The notes: generated by a model not told the origin, from the letters alone. A DNA stretch of 64,000 nucleotides from Bradyrhizobium sp. 1(2017) (GCF_011602485.2 NZ_CP050022.2:7708001-7772000), one strand, 5' to 3'; counted from the first letter of the stretch, positions 54,683 to 62,204 are shown. A program made the numbers and translations.

Positions 54683-57600
54683 ATGCACCAGGTCTTTGCA
54701 GGGATCGCCGCCGGAATGTCGCTAGCCGTGAACAACGGCTGGAGGGCGGCGATGCGGCGTGGCCCCGTGCTGTGGTTGACCCTGTGCGGCGTGTTGCTGG
54801 TCGCCGGGATCTTCACCGTGACCGCCATGGCCGTCGGCGAGTTTCGCGAGCGCACCCTGGTCAACCGCGAGCGCGAGCTGGAGAACACGGTACAGCTGAT
54901 CGCGCGGCACTTCGACCAGCAATTCGAGGATTCCGACGTCGTCGCCACCGATGTGATCGGACAGATGAACCTGCCTGACATCGCCTCGCCCGCGATGTTC
55001 CGCGAGCGCATGTCCACGCCTGCGACGAACCAGATGCTGCGCAGCAAGATCAGCTCGGTGTCCTATCTCGGCGATATCGCGATCTACGATGCCGAGGGCG
55101 AACTGATCAACTGGTCGCGGGCCCAGCCGCTGCCCAAGATCAACGTCTCCTCGCGCGCCTATTTCCAGTCGTTCAAATCCAACCTGACGTCCGAGCCGGT
55201 CATCCTGGAATCCGTCCGCAGCTTCATCATCGGCAAATGGACCACGGTGGTCGCGCGGCGTCTGAGCGGCCCCGACGGCACCTTCCTCGGCGCATTGGTC
55301 CGGCGGATCGATCCGGACAGCTATCAGAAATATTTCGCATCTGTCGCGCTGGCCGAGGGCACCGCGATCTCGCTGTTCGATCGCCAAGGCAAGATGCTGG
55401 CGCGCTACCCCCACCTCGAGGAAATGATCGGACGGAGCTTCAAGGACGCGCCGCTGATGCGGAAGGTGCTGACCAAGGGCGGTCAGCACACGCTCCGCGT
55501 CACGAGCCCGGTCGATGGCGAGGAGCGGCTCGGCTCCGCCGCGTCGCTGATGCATTTCCCGCTCGTCATCGTCGCCACCAACACCACGGCGGCAGCGCTT
55601 GCCGACTGGCGGCAGCAGACCGGCTTCATGGTCGCAACGGCCGGCTTCTCGGCCGCCGTGATCGCGCTCATTCTTTATCTGATCATTCGCCAGATCAACC
55701 GGCAGAACCGCGAAGCCCAGGAGCGGATCGAGGCGGAGCGGCTTCGGCTCGACACCGCCTTGAACAATATGACGCAAGGGCTGATCCTGTACGACGCCGC
55801 CGGATACATCGTCACCTGCAACCGCCGCTATGCCGATATGTTCGGCCTGTCCCACGACGTCATCAAGCCCGGCTGCCACATCCGCGAGGCAATGTACCAT
55901 CGCAAGGAGCGCGGTGCCTTCGACGGCGACGTCGAGGCATTCTGCACCGACGTCATGAGGATCGTCGGTGAAGGCACGGTCTCCACGAGATTGCATCAGC
56001 TGGCCAACGGCCGCGCCTTCCAGGTCATCAACACCCCGCTCGCGCAGGGCGGATGGGTGGCCACGATCGAGGACATCACCGAGCGCCGCAACCTGGAGCA
56101 GGAGCGCGACCGAAACCACACCTTCCTGCGCGAGATCATCGACCATATCCCCTCGCAGATTACCGTGAAGGACGCCCGAACGCGGCAATATCTGCTGCTC
56201 AACGGCGTCGCCGAACAGCTGTTCGGCCAGTCTCGTCAGGACGTCGTGGGCAAGACCGCCTTCGACATATTCCCCGAGATACCTGCCGCGCGCATCACCG
56301 AAGACGACAGCAGAGCGTTGAACTCGGCCAAGGGGCTGTTCAAGGACGAACATGCCTGGCAGATGCCGGGTATGGGGCTGCGCTACATCACGTCGACACG
56401 GATCGGCATTCGCGATGAAGCTGGCGAGCCACGCTATCTCATCCATGTCATTGATGACGTCACCGAGCGGCGGCGCGCCGACGAGAAGATCGCGCACATG
56501 GCGCATTACGATGCGCTGACCGATCTGCCGAACCGCACGCTGTTCCGCGAGCAGATCGAACGCGAGCTGGCGAAGGCCTCCGACAGCTGCCAGTTCGCCC
56601 TGCTCTATATCGACGTCGACGAGTTCAAGGGCATCAACGATTCGCTCGGCCATCACGTCGGTGACGAGCTGCTGAAGGCGATCGCGAGCCGCCTGCGCGG
56701 CTGCCTGACGCAGGGCGACCTCATCGCGCGTCTCGGCGGCGACGAATTCGCGGTCATCCAGACCGGAATCTCCTCCTCCGCGGACGTCGTGGCGTTCGTG
56801 ACGCGGATCTACGAGGCGATCCGGCAGCCCTATCATTGTCTCGGCCATCAGCTCTCCACCGACGCGAGCATCGGCATCGCGCTGGCGCCGCAGGACGGCT
56901 CCGACCTCGATCAGCTCATCAAGAATGCCGACCTCGCGATGTACGGCGCCAAGGCCGAGGGACGTCGCACCCACCGCTTCTTCGAGCCGGCGATGGATGC
57001 AAGCGCCAAGGCGCGCCTGACCATGGAACAGGATCTGCGCCAGGCCCTGGTCAATGGCGGCTTCGAGATTCACTACCAGCCGCTGGTGGACCTACGCTCC
57101 GGCGAGGTCTCGGGCTGCGAAGCGCTGCTGCGCTGGCGTCACCCCGACCGCGGCATGGTATCGCCGGCGGAGTTCATTCCGGTCGCCGAGGACACCGGCC
57201 TGATCAACGAGCTCGGCGACTGGGTGTTGCGCATGGCCTGCAACGAGGCCGCGACCTGGCCCGCGCATGTCCGCGTCGCCGTCAACGTCTCGCCGGTGCA
57301 GCTCAAATGCGACACGCTGGCCTTGCGGATCGCCGGCGCGCTCGCCGCGTCCGGGCTGGACCCGCGCCGGCTCGAGCTCGAGATCACCGAGGCCGTGCTG
57401 ATCCGCGACGACGAGGCGGCGCTCTCGATCCTGCATCAGCTCCGTTCGATCGGCGTCCGCATCGCGCTCGACGATTTCGGCACCGGCTATTCCTCGCTGA
57501 GCTATCTCAAGCGCTTCCCGTTCGACAAGATCAAGATCGACCGCTGCTTCGTCGCCGACATCGCGGAGACGAGCGGGGCCCCGGTCATCGTGCAGGCCGT

Positions 57601-57793
57601 GGTGAACATCGCCGCCGCCAGCAACATGACCACGGTCGCCGAGGGTGTCGAGACCGAGGCCCAGCGCGAGATGCTGCGTAACCTCGGCTGCACGGAGATG
57701 CAGGGCTATCTGTTCAGCGCGCCGAAGCCGGCCAGCGAGGTGCGAAAGCTGTTCGGCTCCGGCGGTACCGTGCCGGTGGCGGCGGTGGCGTGA
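54683..57793 (+). CDS. Membrane-anchored sensor GGDEF-EAL c-di-GMP enzyme
   Basis: A 1036-residue protein. Membrane helix at about 30-55, a periplasmic Cache-type sensor of about 260 residues (FDQQFEDSDVVA, INVSSRAYFQSFKS, LGALVRRIDP), a second helix near 325-350, two PAS domains (about 365-480 and 490-615), a canonical GGDEF (RLGGDEFAV) near 705, and an EAL domain with CEALLRW, INVSP-like VNVSP, EITEA, DDFGTGYSS and AEGVE. No RxxD I-site precedes GGDEF (it reads TQGD). Likely adjusts c-di-GMP to an outside signal. ATG 54683 is chosen for AGGGAGGGG upstream. The next gene overlaps its stop. Confidence 0.94.
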   Translation: MHQVFAGIAAGMSLAVNNGWRAAMRRGPVLWLTLCGVLLVAGIFTVTAMAVGEFRERTLVNRERELENTVQLIARHFDQQFEDSDVVATDVIGQMNLPDIASPAMFRERMSTPATNQMLRSKISSVSYLGDIAIYDAEGELINWSRAQPLPKINVSSRAYFQSFKSNLTSEPVILESVRSFIIGKWTTVVARRLSGPDGTFLGALVRRIDPDSYQKYFASVALAEGTAISLFDRQGKMLARYPHLEEMIGRSFKDAPLMRKVLTKGGQHTLRVTSPVDGEERLGSAASLMHFPLVIVATNTTAAALADWRQQTGFMVATAGFSAAVIALILYLIIRQINRQNREAQERIEAERLRLDTALNNMTQGLILYDAAGYIVTCNRRYADMFGLSHDVIKPGCHIREAMYHRKERGAFDGDVEAFCTDVMRIVGEGTVSTRLHQLANGRAFQVINTPLAQGGWVATIEDITERRNLEQERDRNHTFLREIIDHIPSQITVKDARTRQYLLLNGVAEQLFGQSRQDVVGKTAFDIFPEIPAARITEDDSRALNSAKGLFKDEHAWQMPGMGLRYITSTRIGIRDEAGEPRYLIHVIDDVTERRRADEKIAHMAHYDALTDLPNRTLFREQIERELAKASDSCQFALLYIDVDEFKGINDSLGHHVGDELLKAIASRLRGCLTQGDLIARLGGDEFAVIQTGISSSADVVAFVTRIYEAIRQPYHCLGHQLSTDASIGIALAPQDGSDLDQLIKNADLAMYGAKAEGRRTHRFFEPAMDASAKARLTMEQDLRQALVNGGFEIHYQPLVDLRSGEVSGCEALLRWRHPDRGMVSPAEFIPVAEDTGLINELGDWVLRMACNEAATWPAHVRVAVNVSPVQLKCDTLALRIAGALAASGLDPRRLELEITEAVLIRDDEAALSILHQLRSIGVRIALDDFGTGYSSLSYLKRFPFDKIKIDRCFVADIAETSGAPVIVQAVVNIAAASNMTTVAEGVETEAQREMLRNLGCTEMQGYLFSAPKPASEVRKLFGSGGTVPVAAVA

Positions 57794-58848
57794 TGGCGAA
57801 GCCGCGCAAGAGCTCCACGAAGTCCGTCGACGTCGTGGATTCCTATGCAGTGCGGCTGATGCAACATCTGGTGGTGCCGACCTTCGTGATCGACCCCAAG
57901 CGCCGCGTCGTGATCTGGAACAGGGCCTGCGAGCGGCTGACCGGCGTCGCCGCCTCGGAGGTGATCGGCACGAGCAAGCACTGGCAGGCCTTCTACGAGA
58001 CACGGCGCCCTTGCCTTGCCGATATCGTCGCGCTCGACCGGCCGGAGCAGCTGCCGGAATTCTATTCGGAATATGCCGCGCGCGGCCATAACGGCCTCGG
58101 CTTTTCAGCGGAGAACTGGTGCGTGATGCCAAAGCTCGGCAGCCAGCTCTATCTCGCCATCGACGCCGGCCCGATCCATGACGAGGCCGGCAACCTGATC
58201 GCGGTAGTGGAGACGCTGCGCGATCTCACCGACCAGAAGCGCGCGGAAATGGCGCTGAAGGAGCTCGCCACCAAGGACGGGCTGACCGGCCTGTCGAACC
58301 GCCGCGCCTTCGACCAGATGCTGATGAGCGAATGGGGCCGCGCCCAGCGCACGCAGAAGCCGCTGGCGCTGCTGTTCGTCGACGTCGACCATTTCAAGCT
58401 GTTCAACGACCGCCACGGCCATCAGAGCGGCGACGAATGCCTGCGTGCGGTCGCCGCCGCCGTCAGCCGGCACGCCATGCGTCCGCTCGACCTCGCCAGC
58501 CGCTATGGCGGCGAGGAGTTCGCGCTGATCCTGCCGGACATGGATTGCGACAGCGCCTGCACCGTCGCCGAGGAGATCCGCTGCGCCGTCATGGCCCTGC
58601 AGATCGCCCACGGCGCCATGGGGGCCGGCGGCCACGTCACCCTCAGCGTCGGCGTCGCCAGCCACATTCCCACCGGCGCCGATGGCGGCCCCGACCGGCT
58701 GCTCGGCGCAGCCGACGAGGCGCTCTATGTGGCCAAACGGCTCGGCCGCAACCGCGTCATCTGCGCCGAACGGGTTCTCGCCGAATTCGCCGCCCTCGGC
58801 CGGGAGGCCGCAGCGGTTCCGGGCCCTGTCAGGCGCAAAACGGCTTGA
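57793..58848 (+). CDS. PAS-GGDEF diguanylate cyclase
   Basis: A 351-residue soluble cyclase: PAS domain at about 25-150 (VVPTFVIDPKRRVVIWNRACERLTG) and GGDEF domain at about 165-330. The active signature is GGEEF (RYGGEEFALIL), with an I-site RPLD five residues before it, so product inhibition is expected. Its ATG overlaps the TGA of the GGDEF-EAL gene (TGATG), making a coupled pair: one enzyme with likely synthesis and breakdown, and one pure cyclase. Confidence 0.93.
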   Translation: MAKPRKSSTKSVDVVDSYAVRLMQHLVVPTFVIDPKRRVVIWNRACERLTGVAASEVIGTSKHWQAFYETRRPCLADIVALDRPEQLPEFYSEYAARGHNGLGFSAENWCVMPKLGSQLYLAIDAGPIHDEAGNLIAVVETLRDLTDQKRAEMALKELATKDGLTGLSNRRAFDQMLMSEWGRAQRTQKPLALLFVDVDHFKLFNDRHGHQSGDECLRAVAAAVSRHAMRPLDLASRYGGEEFALILPDMDCDSACTVAEEIRCAVMALQIAHGAMGAGGHVTLSVGVASHIPTGADGGPDRLLGAADEALYVAKRLGRNRVICAERVLAEFAALGREAAAVPGPVRRKTA

Positions 58849-58921
58849 AAACGCTTCTGGCGCAATGTGGCGGGAAGCGGTTGCCCGCCCCTCGCCAATC
58901 GGCTACATGAAACCTCGACTA

Positions 58922-58998
58922 GCACCCGTAGCTCAGCTGGATAGAGCGTTGCCCTCCGAAGGCAAAGGTCACACGTTCGAATCGTGTCGGGTGCGCCA
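58922..58998 (+). tRNA. tRNA-Arg (anticodon CCG)
   Basis: A complete 77-base cloverleaf: acceptor GCACCCG pairs with CGGGTGC, D-arm TAGCTCAGCTGGATAGAGC, anticodon stem TTGCC/GGCAA with loop CTCCGAA, so the anticodon is CCG (reads CGG, Arg). The T-arm is ACACG-TTCGAAT-CGTGT. Encoded CCA ends it. It marks the boundary between ordinary chromosome to the left and a region of odd small genes to the right, and such tRNA 3' ends are common integration sites. Confidence 0.97.
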
Positions 58999-59045
58999 TA
59001 TAAAACAAGCACTTAGTCGATTTTCTGTTTCTTTCCCATCCGGTC

Positions 59046-59065
59046 GGGTAAGCACCGGGTAAGCA
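59046..59065. repeat. Short direct repeat GGGTAAGCA
   Basis: GGGTAAGCA at 59046-59054 and again at 59057-59065, two bases apart, about 50 bases beyond the tRNA 3' end. Tandem short repeats near an attachment site can be recombinase arm sites, but only two copies are present. Confidence 0.35.
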
Positions 59066-59082
59066 GCAGGATTGCCTTCGTG

Positions 59083-59310
59083 ATGCGCCGAGGTCTTTTG
59101 CTCACGGTTGTGACCGCGTCTCTCACTCTCACTCAAGCATTCGCATGGGACGGCACCAACACGGCGCTGGGGCGACGAGGTGCGGTTATCAGAATCGAGC
59201 CGCAATTCGTCTGCCAGGGCTGCGGCAGCCGCGGGGCCGACGTGCGACCTGACTTCGAGCGCGGCGATCCACGGCGAGCAATCACAAGTAGGAAAGAGGC
59301 CGCCAACTAA
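59083..59310 (+). CDS. Small exported protein, possibly chimeric
   Basis: A 75-residue ORF. A clear signal peptide ([21 protein letters not shown]) is followed by WDGTNT, as in small exported DUF5334-like proteins of this genus. The C-terminal half ([20 protein letters not shown]) has one CxxC and reads like the tail of an unrelated small zinc-ribbon protein. The two halves do not seem to belong together, so this may be a fused remnant. Start ATG 59083, weak AGCAGGA upstream. Confidence 0.45.
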   Translation: MRRGLLLTVVTASLTLTQAFAWDGTNTALGRRGAVIRIEPQFVCQGCGSRGADVRPDFERGDPRRAITSRKEAAN

Positions 59311-59436
59311 GGCGGTTTACTTCATTGGAAAAAACGCCACCCGCTTAATATGTGTCGCGGGCAGCGGCTTCCCAGCCCCGGGTGGGTTTGCAAAACCCCG
59401 GTGGCAGCACAAATTGCATATCCACATCGTGGTGTC

Positions 59437-59452
59437 TGAGCAAAATTGCTCA
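59437..59452. promoter_or_regulatory. Palindrome TGAGCAAAATTGCTCA, copy 1
   Basis: Seven-base arms TGAGCAA / TTGCTCA around AA. It lies 28 bases beyond the stop of the minus-strand ORF 59481-59570. Two more copies at 59604 and 59795. It looks like a dimeric repressor site or a small repeat element. Confidence 0.6.
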
Positions 59453-59480
59453 CTCTCCAAAGACCGGCGCAACTGAGGCC

Positions 59481-59570
59481 TTACCGGAAAAAGAGGCCAA
59501 TGGTGACAGCCGCTACCGGCAGCATCCCCAGCGCAATCACAACACCACGATAAACCCACTCGTTACTCAT
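59481..59570 (-). CDS. Tiny single-pass membrane peptide
   Basis: A 29-residue ORF: MSNEWVYRGVVIALGMLPVA followed by AVTIGLFFR. It has a charged N-terminus, one hydrophobic helix of about 20 residues and a terminal Arg, the normal shape of a small inner-membrane protein. No good ribosome site is visible ahead of ATG 59570. It lies between two copies of the TGAGCAAAATTGCTCA palindrome. Not recognised; too short for gene callers. Confidence 0.4.
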   Translation of the reverse strand: MSNEWVYRGVVIALGMLPVAAVTIGLFFR

Positions 59571-59603
59571 TGGGAAAAAGTAGCACGTCTGGAAACAGCA
59601 TGA

Positions 59604-59619
59604 TGAGCAGAATTGCTCA
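59604..59619. promoter_or_regulatory. Palindrome TGAGCAGAATTGCTCA, copy 2
   Basis: One base different from copies 1 and 3. It overlaps the TGA stop (59617-59619) of the frameshifted membrane ORF on the minus strand. Confidence 0.6.
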
Positions 59620-59719
59620 CTTCGCGATGTACAGCAGGTAGGCGAAGCCGGCTGCCAGCAGCCGCTAGCCAGATAAGCGAGAGCCGGAAGTGCCTGGTGT
59701 ACCGATCCATGGCATTCAT
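59617..59719 (-). pseudogene. Frameshifted small membrane protein
   Basis: On the minus strand, ATG 59719 begins MNAMDRYTRHFRLSLIWLA, then the frame must shift by one base to continue as LLAAGFAYLLYIAK before a TGA at 59617-59619. Joined, this would be a basic N-terminus plus one hydrophobic helix. The 103-base length, one more than a multiple of three, points to a single-base insertion. Its stop lies in palindrome copy 2. Confidence 0.35.
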
Positions 59720-59794
59720 TGAACGTTTATTGAGCTAGATCCAGGTTGCCTGCCTTCACTCCGGCGGCTGCAAGGTCGTGGCACTGACGGAGTC

Positions 59795-59810
59795 TGAGCA
59801 AAATTGCTCA
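59795..59810. promoter_or_regulatory. Palindrome TGAGCAAAATTGCTCA, copy 3
   Basis: Identical to copy 1. It lies 34 bases beyond the stop of the 53-residue ORF 59845-60006. On the plus strand, copies 1 and 3 share a longer context TCTGAGCAAAATTGCTCACT. Confidence 0.6.
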
Positions 59811-59844
59811 CTTTCATACCGTCCGTTTCGCGACAATTAGCGCC

Positions 59845-60006
59845 TTACTTGGCCGGGATGTCCTTGCACCTCAGGGCCGCTTTGTCGGACTCTAGCAGTT
59901 CGATGGCCGCGCGCATCATGGCGAGACTAAACCGGTCCATGCCCGGCGTTGCCAGCCTGCGAAAGTGTTGGATCTCATCCTCGATCTGATCGCACTTGTG
60001 ACACAT
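59845..60006 (-). CDS. Small protein, MCHKC family
   Basis: A 53-residue ORF starting MCHKCDQIEDEIQHFRRLAT and ending RCKDIPAK, with a CxxC near the N-terminus and a helical remainder. I recognise the MCHKC(D/E)xI pattern as a frequent small uncharacterised protein of Bradyrhizobium, with unknown function. ATG 60006 has GGCGGG upstream. Its codon use and the absence of stops support it as a real gene. Confidence 0.65.
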   Translation of the reverse strand: MCHKCDQIEDEIQHFRRLATPGMDRFSLAMMRAAIELLESDKAALRCKDIPAK

Positions 60007-60024
60007 GGACGACCCGCCTAAGGT

Positions 60025-60332
60025 GGCGGGAGCAATAAGCTCTCAGTCACCGATAAAAGCCCGGGGGCGGAGCGATGATCCCTTTTTAACTCCCCGGCTC
60101 CCAGACGTTCCTAATCAAACTGGCCCTATTCTTCATCGGGAAATTTACCGACCTCACTTCCGGGGTTGCGAGCCCTGAGAGGTCAACCAATTCTCAATCC
60201 TGGCTCGCTTCAGCAAGCCCTCATTTTGCCCTTCGGAATGTCTCGACTCGCGACCGAAGAGAGCGCAAGGTGACGCCCATCACCGCCTAATCATCGGCAG
60301 TTATCGGTGACTGAGAGTGTTGTGCTCCCGCC
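60025..60332. repeat. MITE-like unit bounded by 32-base inverted repeats
   Basis: Left arm at 60025-60056 (GGCGGGAGCA...CTCAGTCACCGATAA) and right arm at 60301-60332 are reverse complements at 28 of 32 positions; the mismatches fall in one central block. The arms bound about 308 bases without a complete gene. Relatives of the inner part of the arm lie alone at 61688 and 62085. No target duplication was seen. Confidence 0.5.
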
Positions 60333-60348
60333 TAGTGCGAGCGAGCTC

Positions 60349-60525
60349 ATGCCAGACACTCAGAACCGTCCGATTTGTCCTGGCTGCAACCGCTCAATGA
60401 CTTTAGAGCTTCAGCCGGACGGTAAACCCCCGCGTACCTTCCAGTGTCTGGATTGCGATCGGCCGGACCCCATGACCTCGCCAGTGGTCGAACGGGTACT
60501 TAAAAATCTTCGACCGCCAGAGTAA
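60349..60525 (+). CDS. Small zinc-ribbon protein
   Basis: A 58-residue ORF, MPDTQNRPICPGCNRSMTLE...PPRTFQCLDCDRPDP...VVERVLKNLRPPE. The two CxxC pairs form an obvious zinc ribbon. The pattern CPxCxxxMxLxLQPDGKxPRTFQCxxCDRPDPM is one I recognise as a common small protein of Bradyrhizobium, function unknown. An in-frame GTG at 60307 lies in the right arm of the inverted repeat; I prefer ATG 60349. Confidence 0.72.
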   Translation: MPDTQNRPICPGCNRSMTLELQPDGKPPRTFQCLDCDRPDPMTSPVVERVLKNLRPPE

Positions 60526-60570
60526 AGGCAGCCCACGGCCCCGAGGCGGCCTCAAGTCATCCTCCGAGAC

Positions 60571-60684
60571 CGATACCGGATGTTGGTGATCCGGGACAAC
60601 AATCGTGCGTCCGCTCCCCGGAATGGTCTGGACTGGACCAAGCGATATACCTGGATTGCTGGGGCAGCTCTGAAAAACCGGCAG
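60571..60684 (+). pseudogene. ATP-dependent DNA ligase remnant
   Basis: The frame reads RYRMLVIRDNNRA...RNGLDWTKRYTWIAGAALKNR. This is the stretch just after the catalytic lysine region of bacterial ATP-dependent ligases (LigD-like, normally xxxHDGYRMxxxRD...RNGxDWTxRYPWIxxAALxxR). Both sides have no further match and the frame ends soon after (stop at 60715). The adenylation motif KxDG is absent. A short, clearly broken fragment. Confidence 0.55.
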
Positions 60685-60799
60685 CATGATCCGATCAAGA
60701 TGCCGACGACACCTTAAAGGACTCGCATTTGGCACGAGCCAAGCGCCTAATGGCGGATGCTCATGTTCCAAGCCGCACGTTGAGGCCGGAGGCCATACG

Positions 60800-61033
60800 A
60801 TGAGTGACGATCAGGAACGATCCCTTCGCCAAGCTGCCCAAGCGAACAGAGAACGCCTTGCAGTCGCGCATCGCGAGGGAGTCATGCAAGAAGAGGCAGA
60901 AAAGGCCGTTATTGTTCGCCAAAACATGGCGCGCCTCAAGGAGCAAAGATTAGCCAAGGAAGCACAGGGGGCTCGGAAGGCGATCTCCAAAGCAAACCAG
61001 CCCCCAGCGTCCGAGCCAAGGCGATTCAGATAA
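60800..61033 (+). CDS. Small charged helical protein
   Basis: A 77-residue ORF, MSDDQERSLRQAAQANRERL... to EPRRFR. Nearly all helix-forming and charged (Glu, Arg, Lys, Gln, Ala), with no hydrophobic core; probably a coiled coil. ATG 60800 has GGAGG eight bases upstream, the best ribosome site in the island. Function unknown. Confidence 0.65.
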   Translation: MSDDQERSLRQAAQANRERLAVAHREGVMQEEAEKAVIVRQNMARLKEQRLAKEAQGARKAISKANQPPASEPRRFR

Positions 61034-61250
61034 AAGGATGCGGAGACGGAGGCCGTCGCCCGTGTCCAGACGGGAGCTGCACGAGAGCGGCACTTACGTG
61101 CGTCTGCGCTCTATCTCCACCGAGTAGCGGTCCCGTGCAGCCTGGATAGAGGTCCGCACCGAATCCGCAGCACAGTGCCGAGAGGTCTGCTCAGGCCTAT
61201 GAGGGCAGAAGCGCCAACTGAGACGAGCCAGTCCAACATAAGTAAGCGAG

Positions 61251-61403
61251 ATGTCCGGCCAAGATCACGCACCAGCCGTACCAGGCGTTGAATATCCAGA
61301 TGCCTCGTTGCGTGCCGGGATCAGGCGCTCGCTCGAAGATGACAATTTGATACCCTTCCCTAGGTTAGAGGAACGAACTCTCCAGCGAGCCATTGAGATC
61401 TAG
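61251..61403 (+). CDS. Small hypothetical protein
   Basis: A 50-residue ORF, MSGQDHAPAVPGVEYPDASL... to LQRAIEI. ATG 61251 follows AAGCGAG. It has no recognisable motif. Reported because it is a complete frame in an otherwise empty 450-base gap (61034-61484); the rest of the gap shows nothing I can support. Confidence 0.4.
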   Translation: MSGQDHAPAVPGVEYPDASLRAGIRRSLEDDNLIPFPRLEERTLQRAIEI

Positions 61404-61484
61404 GTCTGTGGCGCGACACTCTTGCGTCATCCATTCGGAACGGCCCGTCGACCGATGCGCGCGTTGGCGATGGGCCGATCCTCG

Positions 61485-61655
61485 TCAGGCCGTCTCAGTT
61501 GGCGCTCGACGCTTTCTGATCTCATCCTCGATCTCACTGATCAACTGGACGATTTCTGGCACATCCATGCCATCGAGTGCAGCGCCGACGGCGTCCTTGT
61601 AACGCTGTACGATTGTCAACTCATCTTTTGAAAGAGGTTCAGCACGATTCTTCAT
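61485..61655 (-). CDS. Small helical protein
   Basis: A 56-residue ORF: MKNRAEPLSKDELTIVQRYK, DAVGAALDGMDVPEIVQLIS, EIEDEIRKRRAPTETA. Amphipathic helices throughout, with an acid-rich centre. ATG 61655 is preceded by GGGGGATGGCG, a plausible ribosome site. The pattern is that of a small intracellular protein-binding or regulatory peptide; no family recognised. It is below the size at which many gene callers report. Confidence 0.6.
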   Translation of the reverse strand: MKNRAEPLSKDELTIVQRYKDAVGAALDGMDVPEIVQLISEIEDEIRKRRAPTETA

Positions 61656-61687
61656 CGCCATCCCCCATTTGAGGCGCGAGCACTGCG

Positions 61688-61703
61688 GCTCTCAGTCACC
61701 CAT
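61688..61703. repeat. Solo relative of the 60 kb inverted-repeat arm
   Basis: GGCTCTCAGTCACCCATT matches the inner part of the 60025 arm (GCTCTCAGTCACCGATAA) for 14 bases. It lies in the gap between two minus-strand small genes. Confidence 0.45.
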
Positions 61704-61729
61704 TGGGGGAAGACTGAGAAGATACGCCT

Positions 61730-62047
61730 TCAAAGGCTTCCTCTACAGGTCAGCCCGTAGGTTCTTCCCCCTGCAATCTCCTTCATCAAACGGATCGTTT
61801 GCTCGCACACGGGCTTGTTAGGGTTTTCGCCGCACGACTTTATATATGGGAGCATCTCAGCTTCCGCGTGCGTCACTGCATAGGCTGCCGCTGATGCACA
61901 GGCGTTGTCGGCAGAGGATGGCCGCTCCGGGACCTGAAACTCATACGCGTGCGCGCAAGCCACGCCCCCGACGAGCGCGGCGAAAATGATTCCGCAAGTC
62001 CTGAGGAAGGTCGGCGACCAGGGCATCAAGTGAGCACGGGATACCAT
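61730..62047 (-). CDS. Small exported Cys-containing protein
   Basis: A 105-residue ORF. Basic N-terminus MVSRAHLMPWSPTFLRTCG, a hydrophobic stretch IIFAALVGGVACAHA as signal peptide, then a mature part of about 70 residues containing four Cys (NACAS, KSCGEN, PVCEQT, LTCRG), which could form two disulfides. ATG 62047 has CGAGGAT at good spacing; ATG 62056 is the alternative. Likely periplasmic; family not recognised. Confidence 0.65.
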   Translation of the reverse strand: MVSRAHLMPWSPTFLRTCGIIFAALVGGVACAHAYEFQVPERPSSADNACASAAAYAVTHAEAEMLPYIKSCGENPNKPVCEQTIRLMKEIAGGRTYGLTCRGSL

Positions 62048-62084
62048 AATGCGCATCCTCGGTTGGGCGTGAGCGCTGCCTGGG

Positions 62085-62107
62085 GCTCACAGTCACCGAT
62101 AGAAGCC
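62085..62107. repeat. Solo relative of the 60 kb inverted-repeat arm
   Basis: GCTCACAGTCACCGATAGAAGCC matches 60039-60061 (GCTCTCAGTCACCGATAAAAGCC) at 21 of 23 bases, and both are followed within 15-20 bases by GCGATGAT. It lies upstream of the exported-protein gene. Confidence 0.55.
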
Positions 62108-62204
62108 AATACCCGCGCGATGATGTTTAGACAGTGCGCTTCTTATCCTTGGAAAGCAAACTCAATTTCAGAAGGACCCCAGTGTGTCACGCCTCGCAAG
62201 CCAC

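Noticed and set aside
54722..57073. 783-codon minus-strand frame antisense to the GGDEF-EAL gene
   Set aside because: No recognisable domain, and the opposite strand encodes all motifs of a known family.
58969..59205. Minus-strand frame ending in RHDSNV
   Set aside because: It ends in the reverse complement of the tRNA, a frequent false prediction at tRNA genes, and has no other support.
59317..60170. Similar peptide ends (VAFFPMK, VNFPMK, LLFPNE) in three minus-strand fragments at about 59320, 59567 and 60134
   Set aside because: The similarity covers only six or seven residues and the reading frames around it are broken; too weak to define a family.
60403..60771. 122-codon minus-strand frame over the zinc-ribbon gene and ligase remnant
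   Set aside because: It overlaps a better-supported plus-strand gene and has no recognised motif.
61111..61239. 42-codon minus-strand frame MLDWLVSVGASALIGLSRPL...
   Set aside because: Hydrophobic start is suggestive, but there is no ribosome site and nothing else supports it.
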